Position numbers and translations under genes: made by a program. A model generated the notes under the pieces. That model did not search any database and was not told the DNA's origin. It saw only the letters and a list, made by a program, of their open reading frames with translations. Source: Methylococcales bacterium (GTDB lineage: Bacteria > Pseudomonadota > Gammaproteobacteria > Methylococcales > Methylomonadaceae). From it: a DNA stretch of 64,000 nucleotides. Location of the stretch: contig JAQTPT010000002.1 in assembly GCA_028712795.1 (NCBI GenBank), forward strand, positions 156,137 to 220,136, written 5' to 3'. Below are positions 29,965 through 39,316 of the stretch, in pieces (position 1 is the first letter of the stretch; every line of letters begins with the position of its first letter).

Positions 29965-30887
29965 TGAAATAACGCTTGCAGAATTTTATCTGCGCCCTGA
30001 GCCAGTAAATCTTCAGCAATTTGCTGACCTATAACTACCCCCTGGTCTAATCCGCCCTTGCGTTCAGCCCGGTAAAGGACGCTTCCATCGGGGTTGCCCA
30101 CTAATCCGCGCATAGCTATTTGCCCATCTTGCAATTGTGCAAAACCGGCAATCGGCACCTGGCAACCCCCATTCAAGCGGGCATTCATTGCCCGTTCGGC
30201 CGAAACGCACAACCCCGTTCCGGCATCATGCAAAGTCTGCAAAATTTCATTAATTTCCAGGTCATCGACCCGGCATTCTATGCCTATAGCCCCCTGACCA
30301 ATTGCGGGCAGGCTAACACTTGTATCCAGAGATTGGGTGATACGTTCAGCCATGCCCAATCTTATTAAACCCGCTGAAGCCAGAATTATTGCATCATAGT
30401 CGCCTGCATCCAGCTTGGACAGACGCGTATTGACATTGCCCCTTAACGGGATTACTTCAGCATCCGGGAATTTTTCTTTAATCTGACATTGTCTGCGCAA
30501 GCTGGACGTGCCAATTCTGGCGTTAGGCGGCAACTCGTTTAACATTGAATAGCGGTTTGACACAAAAGCATCGGTTGGGTCTTCGCGCAATAAAATGGCC
30601 GCCAAATGCAAGCCTTCAGGAAAATCCACCGGCACATCTTTCATGGAATGCACAGCGATATCAGCCAAATTCTCCAGCATCCCCTGCTCCAACTCTTTAA
30701 CAAACAAGCCCTTGCCACCAACCTTGGCCAACGGCGCATCGAGAATTTTATCCCCCCGAGTCACCATTTTAACCAATTGCATCCTCACCCCTGGCACTGC
30801 CCGCACCAATAATTCCGCGACGTGCTCTGCCTGCCACAATGCCAACGGGCTCTGACGTGTTGCAATACGAATAATTTTATCAGCCAA
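29961..30887 (-). CDS. hemC: Porphobilinogen deaminase (hydroxymethylbilane synthase)
   Basis: Polymerises four porphobilinogens into hydroxymethylbilane. Of the 308 residues, [18 protein letters not shown] is the N-terminal signature, [12 protein letters not shown] carries substrate-binding arginines, and [13 protein letters not shown] holds the cysteine that binds the dipyrromethane cofactor. It is first in the hemC-hemD-hemX-hemY operon, divergent from pdxA with a 149-base AT-rich spacer that must contain both promoters. Confidence 0.97.
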   Translation of the reverse strand: MADKIIRIATRQSPLALWQAEHVAELLVRAVPGVRMQLVKMVTRGDKILDAPLAKVGGKGLFVKELEQGMLENLADIAVHSMKDVPVDFPEGLHLAAILLREDPTDAFVSNRYSMLNELPPNARIGTSSLRRQCQIKEKFPDAEVIPLRGNVNTRLSKLDAGDYDAIILASAGLIRLGMAERITQSLDTSVSLPAIGQGAIGIECRVDDLEINEILQTLHDAGTGLCVSAERAMNARLNGGCQVPIAGFAQLQDGQIAMRGLVGNPDGSVLYRAERKGGLDQGVVIGQQIAEDLLAQGADKILQALFH

Positions 30888-31036
30888 AAGAAATCCTTCT
30901 TTTCAAAAATACGTTTATTGTAACCTTATTTAACTTAATGGTCTGTTAACGAGCCCTAAAAATATCCTGTTAAGCGTTTTTTAAAACCATTGGACCATTA
31001 TGTTGTAAAATAATTTGTTTTTAAACTTCATTGCAC

Positions 31037-32032
31037 ATGGCCCTCAAAAGCATCAAACGCATTGCGTTAACACCTGGCGAACCCGCTGGCATAGGCCCCG
31101 ATCTTTGTATCCAGCTCGCTCAACAGGATTTTCCTTGCCAACTTATTGCTATAGCCAGCCCGGAATTGCTGGCGCAGCGTGCCAAGCAATTGGGCATTTC
31201 TATCCGGATAAACGAATTTGACAGCTCTTTGCCGCCAACGGTCCATACAGCTGGATGCCTGACGGTGTTGCCGGTTGAGCTTGCAGAGCCAGCCCTGTGC
31301 GGACAGCCAAACCCGCTAAACAGCCGTTATGTATTAAAAACCATTACTAAAGCAGCAAAAGGTTGCATGGATGGGTTTTTTGATGCGATGGTTACCGGCC
31401 CTGTAAATAAAAGTGTTATCAATGATGCGGGTTTAACCTTTAGCGGTCATACCGAATATATTGCCGGAATTACGGGCGGACAACCGGTGATGATGCTGGC
31501 AACGCCGGGATTGCGTGTTGCCTTGGTTACGACTCATTTGCCACTTGCCGAAGTCAGCCAGGCCATTACTCACACCCGTCTGAGAACTGTCCTTCGCATA
31601 CTGGGTCATGATTTGCGCACGCGTTTTCATCTTGATAACCCGAAAATACTGGTGTGTGGGCTTAACCCTCATGCCGGAGAAAAAGGCCACTTGGGCCGGG
31701 AAGAAGTCGACATTATTGAACCCGTACTGGAAGGCATGCGTCAACAAGGCTTGAACCTTCAAGGCCCGCTTCCTGCGGATACTTTATTTACCGCAAAATA
31801 TTTGGACTCGGCAGATGCCGTATTGGCCATGTATCACGATCAGGGCCTGCCTGTGCTCAAATACATAGGCTTTGGAAAGGCTGTCAATATCACGCTGGGG
31901 CTTCCTATAATCCGCACCTCCGTTGACCATGGCACCGCTTTTGATCTTGCAGGCACCGGCCAGGCAGACATCGGCAGCCTGCAATTCGCCCTGCAAACCG
32001 CATTAACCATGGCGACTTACAATTCTCGATAA
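31037..32032 (+). CDS. pdxA: 4-hydroxythreonine-4-phosphate dehydrogenase PdxA
   Basis: NAD-dependent enzyme of de novo pyridoxal phosphate synthesis. The 331 residues contain LTPGEPAGIGPDL at the start, the metal-binding His in FSGHTEYIA, GLNPHAGEKGHLGREE, and MYHDQGLPVLKYIGFGKAVN with the third metal ligand, and end with TSVDHGTAFDLAGTG. The ATG at 31037 is used; a TTG six bases earlier is also in frame. rsmA starts two bases after the stop. Confidence 0.96.
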   Translation: MALKSIKRIALTPGEPAGIGPDLCIQLAQQDFPCQLIAIASPELLAQRAKQLGISIRINEFDSSLPPTVHTAGCLTVLPVELAEPALCGQPNPLNSRYVLKTITKAAKGCMDGFFDAMVTGPVNKSVINDAGLTFSGHTEYIAGITGGQPVMMLATPGLRVALVTTHLPLAEVSQAITHTRLRTVLRILGHDLRTRFHLDNPKILVCGLNPHAGEKGHLGREEVDIIEPVLEGMRQQGLNLQGPLPADTLFTAKYLDSADAVLAMYHDQGLPVLKYIGFGKAVNITLGLPIIRTSVDHGTAFDLAGTGQADIGSLQFALQTALTMATYNSR

Positions 32033-32033
32033 A

Positions 32034-32819
32034 ATGACACATTCTCCGCGCAAACGCTTTGGTCAAAATTTTTTGCATGACCACAACATTATCTACAGCA
32101 TACTTTCCAGCTTAGAAGCAAAGGCTGGCGAACACTGGGTTGAAATTGGCCCTGGCTTGGGCGCGTTAACCGAGCCTTTATTGAAACTGGGAGTACGTCT
32201 TGACGTAGTTGAACTCGACAGAGATCTGGTGGCGCTACTCAAGGATAAATTCAGACAACAAAATAATTTGCAAATTCACAGTGCCGATGCTTTGAAATTC
32301 GACTTTTCAGCACTGGCTGAACAGAACGAAAAACTGCGTATCATTGGTAATTTGCCCTATAACATTTCAACGCCGTTAATGTTTCACTTGCTTGATAACG
32401 CCTCTTGTATTGAAGACATGCACTTCATGCTGCAAAAAGAAGTAGTTGACCGGATTTGTGCAACCCCTGGCAGTAAAAAATACGGACGGCTCAGCGTAAT
32501 GATGCAATATTACTGTGCAACGGAATTGTTATTTGACGTGCCTCCAGAAAGTTTTGACCCTGTGCCTAAAGTCATGTCGGCAATAGTCCGGTTAATGCCG
32601 CATCGACAACCGCCTGTTGAAGTGAATGACATTAAGATACTTAATAGAGTTGTAATACAGGCATTCTCGCAACGCCGTAAAACGTTGCGTAATTCATTAA
32701 AAAAACTAATCGACGAAGACGCTATTATCGCCCTAGACATAGATCCTGCCTTAAGAGCCGAAGCACTATCCCTGGAGGATTTTGCAAAATTGAGCAATTT
32801 GTTACAAGAACTGCCCTGA
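32034..32819 (+). CDS. rsmA: 16S rRNA dimethyladenosine transferase RsmA (KsgA)
   Basis: Dimethylates A1518 and A1519 in 16S rRNA late in 30S assembly. The 261 residues include RKRFGQNFLHD at the start, the SAM-binding motif EIGPGLGALTEPLL, the catalytic motif GNLPYNISTPL, and the C-terminal SQRRKTLRNSLK. Coupled to pdxA as in many Gammaproteobacteria; the apaG-apaH genes that often follow are not here, the next element being the tandem small-RNA block. Confidence 0.97.
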   Translation: MTHSPRKRFGQNFLHDHNIIYSILSSLEAKAGEHWVEIGPGLGALTEPLLKLGVRLDVVELDRDLVALLKDKFRQQNNLQIHSADALKFDFSALAEQNEKLRIIGNLPYNISTPLMFHLLDNASCIEDMHFMLQKEVVDRICATPGSKKYGRLSVMMQYYCATELLFDVPPESFDPVPKVMSAIVRLMPHRQPPVEVNDIKILNRVVIQAFSQRRKTLRNSLKKLIDEDAIIALDIDPALRAEALSLEDFAKLSNLLQELP

Positions 32820-32887
32820 GACCTGCGACAATCTGTCACGCGGCAATATGCCACATTCCATCCGCCGGTTTTTATCGGTAATATACA

Positions 32888-32973
32888 GACAACTCTTGAG
32901 ATGCAAACTTCCTCCTCGGAAATCAGAGTTTTATATCCTTCTCTTAATGCGGCCTAATCAGCCGCATTTTTTT
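32888..32973 (+). ncRNA. Putative small RNA, copy 1
   Basis: A block of about 85 bases after a TAATAT -10-like box (32879-32884). Predicted by eye: a stem CTCTTGA/TCAGAG with one bulged U, an inner hairpin TTCC/GGAA whose loop is TCCTC, a single-stranded TTTTATATCCTTCTC, and the terminator ATGCGGC/GCCGCAT plus a T-run. The inner hairpin region TTCCTCC is complementary to Shine-Dalgarno sequences. No protein can be read from it. No good -35 box is seen, so a regulator binding the repeated GACA-N4-TGTC sites upstream is probable. Confidence 0.6.
32947..32973 (+). terminator. Rho-independent terminator of sRNA copy 1
   Basis: Perfect 7-bp stem ATGCGGC/GCCGCAT with loop CTAATCA, followed by a run of seven T. 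Confidence 0.85.
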
Positions 32974-33059
32974 GCCTGCTGTTTTTATCCGATCCTGCGA
33001 CAATCTGTCACGCGACAATATGTCACATTCCATCCGTTAGTCTTTGCCGTTACACTAGC

Positions 33060-33145
33060 AGCAACTCTTGAGATGCAAACTTCCTTCCTGGAAATCAGAG
33101 TTTTATATCCTTCTTTTAAAGCGGCTTGATTAGCCGCTTTTTTTT
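33060..33145 (+). ncRNA. Putative small RNA, copy 2
   Basis: Second copy of the unit 172 bases downstream. The stem CTCTTGA/TCAGAG and the segment TTTTATATCCTTCT are identical. The inner hairpin keeps the TTCC/GGAA stem although its loop changed to TTCCT, and the terminator stem keeps pairing (AAAGCGGC/GCCGCTTT) while its sequence differs from copy 1. The -10-like box is TACACT. Two paralogous RNAs with different loops would allow overlapping but distinct target sets. Confidence 0.6.
33118..33145 (+). terminator. Rho-independent terminator of sRNA copy 2
   Basis: Stem AAAGCGGC/GCCGCTTT with loop TTGATTA, followed by an uninterrupted run of T. Confidence 0.85.
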
Positions 33146-33160
33146 GCCTGCTGTTTTAAG

Positions 33161-33436
33161 CCCGGCGGCATACTGACAAATAATTCATCCCTTAGAATCA
33201 AGTATCACGCCAAAAATAACCTTTCAATTACGTCAGTCCGAGTCTTAATTGTTAACCCGCTATTTTGAACGCGGCTAGTGGCTGCGCATCAGTTGTTCGA
33301 TACCTTTACAAAACAGCAGCGCCCTGTGTACAGGTTTTCATTATCTCTACATTGGCGGTTTAATGGCGTTGATGCACAATCTTCAAATTAGTGTCAAACT
33401 GGGGCTATTTTAATTAAAACCCCTGGTGAGAACTGC
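33161..33436. other. Intergenic region before the EVE gene
   Basis: About 275 bases without an open frame or recognised RNA. The Shine-Dalgarno-like GGTGAGAA before 33437 is the only signal noted. Confidence 0.4.
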
Positions 33437-33916
33437 ATGAACTACTGGCTAATGAAATCAGAACCCGATGTGTTTGGCATTAATGATCTTTACAGCAAGC
33501 CCAACCAGACCGAACATTGGGATGGCGTGCGTAATTATCAGGCCAGAAATATGATGAGGGATGCCATGAAGTTGGGCGATCTAGTGTTTTTTTATCATTC
33601 CAACTGCGACCAACCCGGCATTGCCGGCATTATGGAAGTGGTTAAGGAAGGCTATCCTGATTTCACTGCTTTTGATCCTGATGACATCCATTTTGACCCT
33701 AAAAGCGATCCTGCCCAGCCACGCTGGATGATGGTTGATGTGAAATATGTTAAAACATTATCCCGTACCATTACGCTTAAAGAATTAAAGCGATACCCGA
33801 AATTGGCTGGCATGGCGTTGTTAAGGCGAGGCAATCGCCTATCCATAATGCCGGTTAGCGAAGAAGAATGGCATTTTATTCTTTCGCTGGAAGCAACCGC
33901 TAACCAATCCCTATAA
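33437..33916 (+). CDS. EVE-domain (thymocyte nuclear protein 1-like) protein
   Basis: The 159 residues form a single EVE domain (PUA-like fold), with the N-terminal signature YWLMKSEPDVFGINDL, WDGVRNYQARNMMR, and DLVFFYHSNCDQPGIAGIME. EVE domains are thought to bind modified bases in DNA or RNA; bacterial stand-alone members are common and of uncertain substrate, while fused forms occur in restriction systems. There is no defence gene next to it. GGTGAGAA precedes the ATG. Confidence 0.93.
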   Translation: MNYWLMKSEPDVFGINDLYSKPNQTEHWDGVRNYQARNMMRDAMKLGDLVFFYHSNCDQPGIAGIMEVVKEGYPDFTAFDPDDIHFDPKSDPAQPRWMMVDVKYVKTLSRTITLKELKRYPKLAGMALLRRGNRLSIMPVSEEEWHFILSLEATANQSL

Positions 33917-34193
33917 ACTTAATCCGCTAAATTGTCAGCCAGTGTTCACCTGGCTCGGACAAATTGAGTGTATTTTATAAAAAAGACAGCCGCCCTGTCT
34001 GGTAATATCGCGATAAAGATTGCGCAAGAATTCAGTATTTTTCCATGAAGAAAAACCAAAAGACTAAAAAACTGAAGACTGGTAAGATAAAGCCATCTTC
34101 ACTTTTAGCCGCGCCTTTTTTTAAAACATAGCCACGACACCTCGGCTAAAGTTATGCTATTTTTCGCAACCGTCGTTAAGAACAGGTAAGCGC

Positions 34194-37100
34194 GTGAAAA
34201 TTCAAGCCCGATTATTATTGATACTACTAGGCACGACCATGTTCACGATGGTCACAGCCTTCGCCGTCAGCTCGTATTTGACACGGGATGCCCTGGAAGC
34301 AGCGGGGAAAGCAAAATTGGCTGCTGTTTTAGAGGCCAGGCTCCACGCGTTGAGTAATTGGACAGACACGATACAGGCCGAAATGACTGTCTTGGCGACT
34401 TCACCGGTTACGGCCCAGTTGTTAGGCGAACTGAGCGCGGAATTTCACAACTTGGGCGGCAATGCCCAAACGGTGTTACAACAGAATTACGTGGGTACAG
34501 GACACGATAACCCGCCTACGCAGACGCGGGCTTCAATTGCAGCTTACGACAAAGTGCACCGCGCCACCGTGCCATTTTTTTGCCGTCGCCATGATGCTTA
34601 CGGCTGGTCTGACATGTTTCTTATCGATACGCAAGGCAATGTGGTGTTCAGTCTGAGAAAAGAAACCGATTTTGCGACCAATTTACGAACCGGCCCTTGG
34701 CGGGATTCGGGATTAGCGCATGCGGTTACGCCCTTGTTGCAGAATGCTATCCCCAAGCAACTCAGTTTTGCTGATTTTTCACAGTACACCCCCAGCGATT
34801 TGCAGGCCGCCGGTTTTGTTGCCATGCCGGTGTTCGATGAAGAAAAACAGCTTTTTTTGGGGGTGGTGGCGATTCAATTACCCATTTACAAGATGAATGA
34901 GTTAATGTCAGACCCAACGGGCATGGGCGAAACGGGCGAGGTTCTTCTGGCAACCAAGGGCGGCTGGATGCTGACAGATTCCCGCTTCAGCAAGGAAAGC
35001 ACCATAATGAAAAAACAGATTACAGCCCTGCCCGCCTCAACTGCTTTGGCAGGAAAATCCGCCATCCTGATCGCGCCGGATTATCGAGGCATTGAAGTTA
35101 TTGCGGCCGTTAAACCGTTCGTGCCCTTTGCCACCGCGTTAGGCGACAAGGTAAGATGGGGCATCGTTGCTAAAATTGAACGCGCTGAGGTATTGCGCGA
35201 ATACCATAATCTCCTGCGTACATTATTGTTTACCACAGCAGGGCTGATCCTGCTTGCCTTAAGTGTTGGCGTATGGAGCGGACGCATTATAACGCGACCT
35301 TTGCTTCGCATCACTGATGCGCTGACGCGCTTGGCAAAGGGTGAACAAATCAGCGTACCCGAATTAAATCGCACCGACGAAATTGGCGAGATTGCCAAGG
35401 CGGCGGAAACCTTTCATATCCTTGACAAACAAATGGAACAGGAGCATTGGCTCAATGAAAATGTCCTGCTATTGACCAACGCAGTGTCGATGGAAAGCTC
35501 AGTCAACAAGGCGGCAGATCGGATTTTGCATTTATTGTGTGATATGTTGGCCATTCCCGTTGGCGCGGTTTATTTACTGGACGAAGGGCGTTACCAACGC
35601 GTCAGTACACACGGCTTGGCGCGGAGTAATCAAGCCGAAACCAGTTTTGAGCCGGGCGTAGGATTATTGGGGGAGTGCGCAAAAAGTAACCAAGCCCTGG
35701 TGTTGTCGCCGGTGCCTGCCGGATTAACCATTATCAGTACGGGCCTGGCGGAATTTGCCCCGCATGAATTAATCATTTACCCCATTGAGCATAAAAATGA
35801 AGTGCTGGCAGTGCTGGAGCTGGCAGCGGCCAGCTCATTGCAACCCGGGCAACACGCTTTTCTCAAAGCCGCCTCCGCTGCCTTGGGTTTGCATTTCGCC
35901 AATTTGCAAATAGCTGAACATAATGCCCTGTTGTTGGCGGAAGTCAGTCAACAAGCCGCAGAGCTACGCGCCAGTTCGGCTTATTCACGTAGTTTACTTG
36001 AAGCTAGTCTCGATCCCTTAGTCACTATCGGCGTGAATGGCAAAATCATGGATGTGAACGCGGCGACGGAAAAAGTGACCGGCGTAACGCGCGACCAACT
36101 GATGGGCAGTGATTTTTGCGATTATTTCACCGAGCCGGACACTGCGCGCAGTGGTTATCAACAAGTGTTCTCCAAAGGGTTTGTCATCGATTATCCACTG
36201 GCCATTCGCCATGCTTCGGGCAACATTACCGACGTGCTTTATAACGCCAGTGTTTACCGCGATAGCCAAGGCGAGGTAGCGGGAATTTTTGCCGCCGCCC
36301 GTGACATTACCGACAAAAAGAAAGCCGAGCAAACCCTACGGGAACAGCAAGCCTCTTTGCAACGCAGTAACACGGAATTGAAGACACTTACCGAAGAGCT
36401 GCGCAGTCAATCGGAGGAAATGAAATCGCAAAATGAGGAGCTGAAAGCCAGCGAAGAAGAATTGCGCGCTCAACAAGAAGAAACGCTGCTGAAAAACCGG
36501 TTACTGGAAACGCAAAGCGGGCAGTTGCAAGCAGCCATCGCTGAAGCTGAAGTAAAAGCCGTTGAACTGCAACAAGCCAATCAATATAAATCAGAATTTT
36601 TAGCCAATATGTCGCATGAATTGCGCACACCGCTTAATAGCATTTTGATTTTATCCAGGAGTTTGGCGGAAAATGAGGATCATAATCTTTCTGCCGAGCA
36701 AATCGAATCGGCTACCGTTATCGGCGAAAGCGGAATCCAGCTGTTAACCTTGATTAACGATATTCTCGACCTGTCAAAAATCGAAGCGGGGAAACTGGAT
36801 CTGGTTAAAGAACTCTTTCCGCTGCAAAACATGGTGGCGTATCTACGGCGGGTATTTTTGCCGCAATCAGAAAGTAAAAATTTGGCGTTCACCATAGAAG
36901 TGGCCGCCAACGTTCCCGAACAGATTTATACCGATAAGCAACGGCTAACGCAGATATTATCAAATTTACTGACCAATGCCATCAAATTCACCGATTCCGG
37001 CTCAGTTAAGGTGCGCATCAATAGAATCGATGACGATTGCCAGATTGAAGTGATTGATACGGGCATCGGCATTCCAGCCGATAAACTGGAGCATATTTTT

Positions 37101-38462
37101 GGCGCGTTCCAACAATTGGACGGTTCAACCAGCCGTAAATACGGCGGCTCGGGTTTGGGGCTGGCAATCAGCCGAAATTTAGCACACTTGCTGAATGGGG
37201 ACATTACCGTTGACAGTACAATAGGACGGGGCAGCCGCTTTATCATACGTCTAAGCAAATTATTCGCGCCGTCTGAAATACGGGCTGAGGCGCAATTACC
37301 TGCGCCGGCACCTTCAACAGTTGCCGCAGTCACGGCGACGGCGGGTGGCAATATCCTGGTAGTGGAAGACGACCCCCGTTTATTGGCTATTTTAGCGCGC
37401 ATGATTTCCGCCCTGGGTTATACGCCCATAGCCGTCGAATCGGCCGAACAAGCTTTATCGGCACTTGCTGAAACTCAGCTTACCGGCATTTTTATCGATT
37501 TGGTCTTACCGAAAATGAGCGGCATGGAATTGTTGCGCCAGTTAAAAACCAACGAGGCTACCGCCAAAATCCCCGTATTTATTATGTCGGGTACGGTCGA
37601 TACCGGCGAGGCAAAAACCTTGGGCGCTCTGGGCTTTCTGGAAAAACCCGTCAGCCGGGCTACCATCATCGGCGCACTGAAAACAATGACACAAGTGACG
37701 CATGATAGGGCTGTGCAACAGATTTTATTGATTGAAGACAATCCCATCGATAGAAAATTTGTCGAAAACCGGCTGAAGGATGCCGGGATAAAGATCGTTG
37801 CCGCCGAAACCGGTAGCGAGGCATTGCAACTCTTGCAAACGCATCAGTTCGCCGCAGTCATTCTTGATTTGCAACTACCCGACATGAGCGGTTTTGATTG
37901 GCTAAAACGGGCGCAGCTTAAGCTCAATCCGCCGCCTGTCATTATCTATTCGGCACGCGAATTAACTGAAAACGAAGTATTTGAACTGAAAGGCGTGACG
38001 GAATGCATCGTCGCCAAGAGCGCGTTAAGCGATCGCTTGCGTGAGGAAGTATTACACGCCTTACACTTGATTGACAGCACCGCCACAGTCTGTGAGGTGC
38101 AGCCCGTGGGTAAAAAATTACTGCTGGTTGATGATGACGCGCGTAATCTTTATGCTCTCACCAAGGTATTAAAAAACAAAGGCTTTGTGGTCGAGGTCGC
38201 CTCTGATAGCATAAAGGCTTTGGAACTTCTGGCGCAAACAGCATTTGATGCCCTGCTTACCGACATCATGATGCCGCAAGTTGATGGTTATGAGTTGATA
38301 CGCCGCGTCCGGGCGTTAGGTTATGACAAATTGCCGATTATCGCCATCACCGCCAAAGCCATGCAAGGCGATGACACGCTGTGTCTGCAAGCAGGCGCAA
38401 ACGCCTATTTGGCTAAACCTATTGATGTTAATGCCCTAATCGAATTGCTCGACACACTATAA
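34194..38462 (+). CDS. Hybrid sensor histidine kinase with three receiver domains
   Basis: A 1422-residue membrane kinase starting at GTG 34194. Order: membrane segment (about 5-28), large periplasmic double-Cache-like sensor (about 30-335), second membrane segment (about 340-360), HAMP (about 362-415), GAF (about 435-575), PAS (about 600-710), coiled coil rich in Glu/Gln (715-800), HisKA with phospho-His near residue 808 (NMSHELRTPLNS), HATPase (NLLTNAIKF, GSGLGLAIS), then REC1 (from about 1053, FIDLVLPKMSG), REC2 (about 1180, LDLQLPDMSG) and REC3 (about 1303, LTDIMMPQVDG). CheR and CheB follow immediately, so the output is probably a methylation or second-messenger pathway rather than transcription. 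Confidence 0.93.
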   Translation: MKIQARLLLILLGTTMFTMVTAFAVSSYLTRDALEAAGKAKLAAVLEARLHALSNWTDTIQAEMTVLATSPVTAQLLGELSAEFHNLGGNAQTVLQQNYVGTGHDNPPTQTRASIAAYDKVHRATVPFFCRRHDAYGWSDMFLIDTQGNVVFSLRKETDFATNLRTGPWRDSGLAHAVTPLLQNAIPKQLSFADFSQYTPSDLQAAGFVAMPVFDEEKQLFLGVVAIQLPIYKMNELMSDPTGMGETGEVLLATKGGWMLTDSRFSKESTIMKKQITALPASTALAGKSAILIAPDYRGIEVIAAVKPFVPFATALGDKVRWGIVAKIERAEVLREYHNLLRTLLFTTAGLILLALSVGVWSGRIITRPLLRITDALTRLAKGEQISVPELNRTDEIGEIAKAAETFHILDKQMEQEHWLNENVLLLTNAVSMESSVNKAADRILHLLCDMLAIPVGAVYLLDEGRYQRVSTHGLARSNQAETSFEPGVGLLGECAKSNQALVLSPVPAGLTIISTGLAEFAPHELIIYPIEHKNEVLAVLELAAASSLQPGQHAFLKAASAALGLHFANLQIAEHNALLLAEVSQQAAELRASSAYSRSLLEASLDPLVTIGVNGKIMDVNAATEKVTGVTRDQLMGSDFCDYFTEPDTARSGYQQVFSKGFVIDYPLAIRHASGNITDVLYNASVYRDSQGEVAGIFAAARDITDKKKAEQTLREQQASLQRSNTELKTLTEELRSQSEEMKSQNEELKASEEELRAQQEETLLKNRLLETQSGQLQAAIAEAEVKAVELQQANQYKSEFLANMSHELRTPLNSILILSRSLAENEDHNLSAEQIESATVIGESGIQLLTLINDILDLSKIEAGKLDLVKELFPLQNMVAYLRRVFLPQSESKNLAFTIEVAANVPEQIYTDKQRLTQILSNLLTNAIKFTDSGSVKVRINRIDDDCQIEVIDTGIGIPADKLEHIFGAFQQLDGSTSRKYGGSGLGLAISRNLAHLLNGDITVDSTIGRGSRFIIRLSKLFAPSEIRAEAQLPAPAPSTVAAVTATAGGNILVVEDDPRLLAILARMISALGYTPIAVESAEQALSALAETQLTGIFIDLVLPKMSGMELLRQLKTNEATAKIPVFIMSGTVDTGEAKTLGALGFLEKPVSRATIIGALKTMTQVTHDRAVQQILLIEDNPIDRKFVENRLKDAGIKIVAAETGSEALQLLQTHQFAAVILDLQLPDMSGFDWLKRAQLKLNPPPVIIYSARELTENEVFELKGVTECIVAKSALSDRLREEVLHALHLIDSTATVCEVQPVGKKLLLVDDDARNLYALTKVLKNKGFVVEVASDSIKALELLAQTAFDALLTDIMMPQVDGYELIRRVRALGYDKLPIIAITAKAMQGDDTLCLQAGANAYLAKPIDVNALIELLDTL

Positions 38463-38467
38463 TAACC

Positions 38468-39316
38468 ATGTTAAGCAAATGGAAAAATCACAACATCGAG
38501 GATGTGGAAGTCAACTTGCTGCTTAACGCCCTTAAGGAACGCTACGGTTATGACTTTACGGGTTATGCAAGAGCCTCGCTGAAACGCCGTTTGTCTGAAT
38601 TAACGCATGAGTTTGATGTGCAGTGTTTATCGCAACTCATACCGCTAGTGCTGTATAACGAGACTGTAGCGCAAACCGTGATTAACAATATCTCCGTGCC
38701 CGCGTCAGAATTTTTTCGCGACCCCCTCGTTTGGCGGCATTTACGCACCCGCATTCTGCCGCAACTGGCCAGTTTTCCGCGTATTAATATCTGGCAAGCG
38801 GGTTGCGGGCACGGACAGGAAACCTACAGTTTGGCCATTCTGCTGCACGAAACTGACTTGTTAAAAAAAAGCCGTATTTTTTGTTCCGATATTAATCCGG
38901 CATTTCTCGATGAAGCGCGAACGGGTTGTTGGCCGGTACGGTACAAACAACAAGGGTGTGATAATTATGCGCAAACAGGGGGCTGCCATGCATTTGCCGA
39001 TTTTTTTGTCGAGGCGGACAATGTTATGACTATTCGAGATGAATTTAAACCGCCGATAGAGTTTATCCAGCATAATTTAGTGGCGGATGATGTCTTTAAA
39101 GAAATGCAGTGGGTGGTCTGTCGTAACGTTTTGCTTTATTTTGGCAACGCCCTGCAAGAGCGCGTTGTCAATTTGTTCACGCGTAGCCTGGAGCGTGGCG
39201 GCTATTTATTGATAGGCCGTGGTGAAAATATTGTAGACTTGCCGGGAAAACACCCAGAGCTGGAACTGCTGGACGGTTCGTTGCAGCTATACCGTAAACG
39301 AATTGGACTCTCCTGA
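38468..39316 (+). CDS. CheR-type protein-glutamate methyltransferase
   Basis: SAM-dependent methyltransferase of 282 residues. An N-terminal helical domain (YGYDFTGYARASLKRRLSEL) leads to the catalytic domain with FFRDPLVW, the SAM motif INIWQAGCGHGQETYSLAI, CSDINPAFLDEAR, and WVVCRNVLLYF. It starts five bases after the kinase and its stop overlaps the cheB start. There is no CheA, CheW or chemoreceptor gene nearby, so its substrate may be the hybrid kinase or a receptor coded elsewhere. Confidence 0.93.
   Translation: MLSKWKNHNIEDVEVNLLLNALKERYGYDFTGYARASLKRRLSELTHEFDVQCLSQLIPLVLYNETVAQTVINNISVPASEFFRDPLVWRHLRTRILPQLASFPRINIWQAGCGHGQETYSLAILLHETDLLKKSRIFCSDINPAFLDEARTGCWPVRYKQQGCDNYAQTGGCHAFADFFVEADNVMTIRDEFKPPIEFIQHNLVADDVFKEMQWVVCRNVLLYFGNALQERVVNLFTRSLERGGYLLIGRGENIVDLPGKHPELELLDGSLQLYRKRIGLS

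Larger units (their letters stand above)
32822..33160 (+). repeat. Tandem duplication (172-bp period) carrying two sRNA-like units
   Basis: Two copies, starting at 32822 and 32994, align over about 167 bases with a period of 172. Both copies keep an upstream motif block (GCGACAATCTGTCACG and a second, similar site), a transcribed-looking block starting CAACTCTTGAGATGC, and a rho-independent terminator. Divergence is concentrated between the motifs and in loops, which is what selection on an RNA and its promoter would leave. Confidence 0.9.

Noticed and set aside
32822..33160. Possible attachment sites or tRNA genes in the tandem block
   Set aside because: No cloverleaf or CCA-type acceptor could be folded and no integrase is nearby; conserved terminators point to small RNAs instead.
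33937..33955. Hairpin AGCCAG/CTGGCT after the EVE gene as terminator
   Set aside because: The stem is short and no T-run follows.
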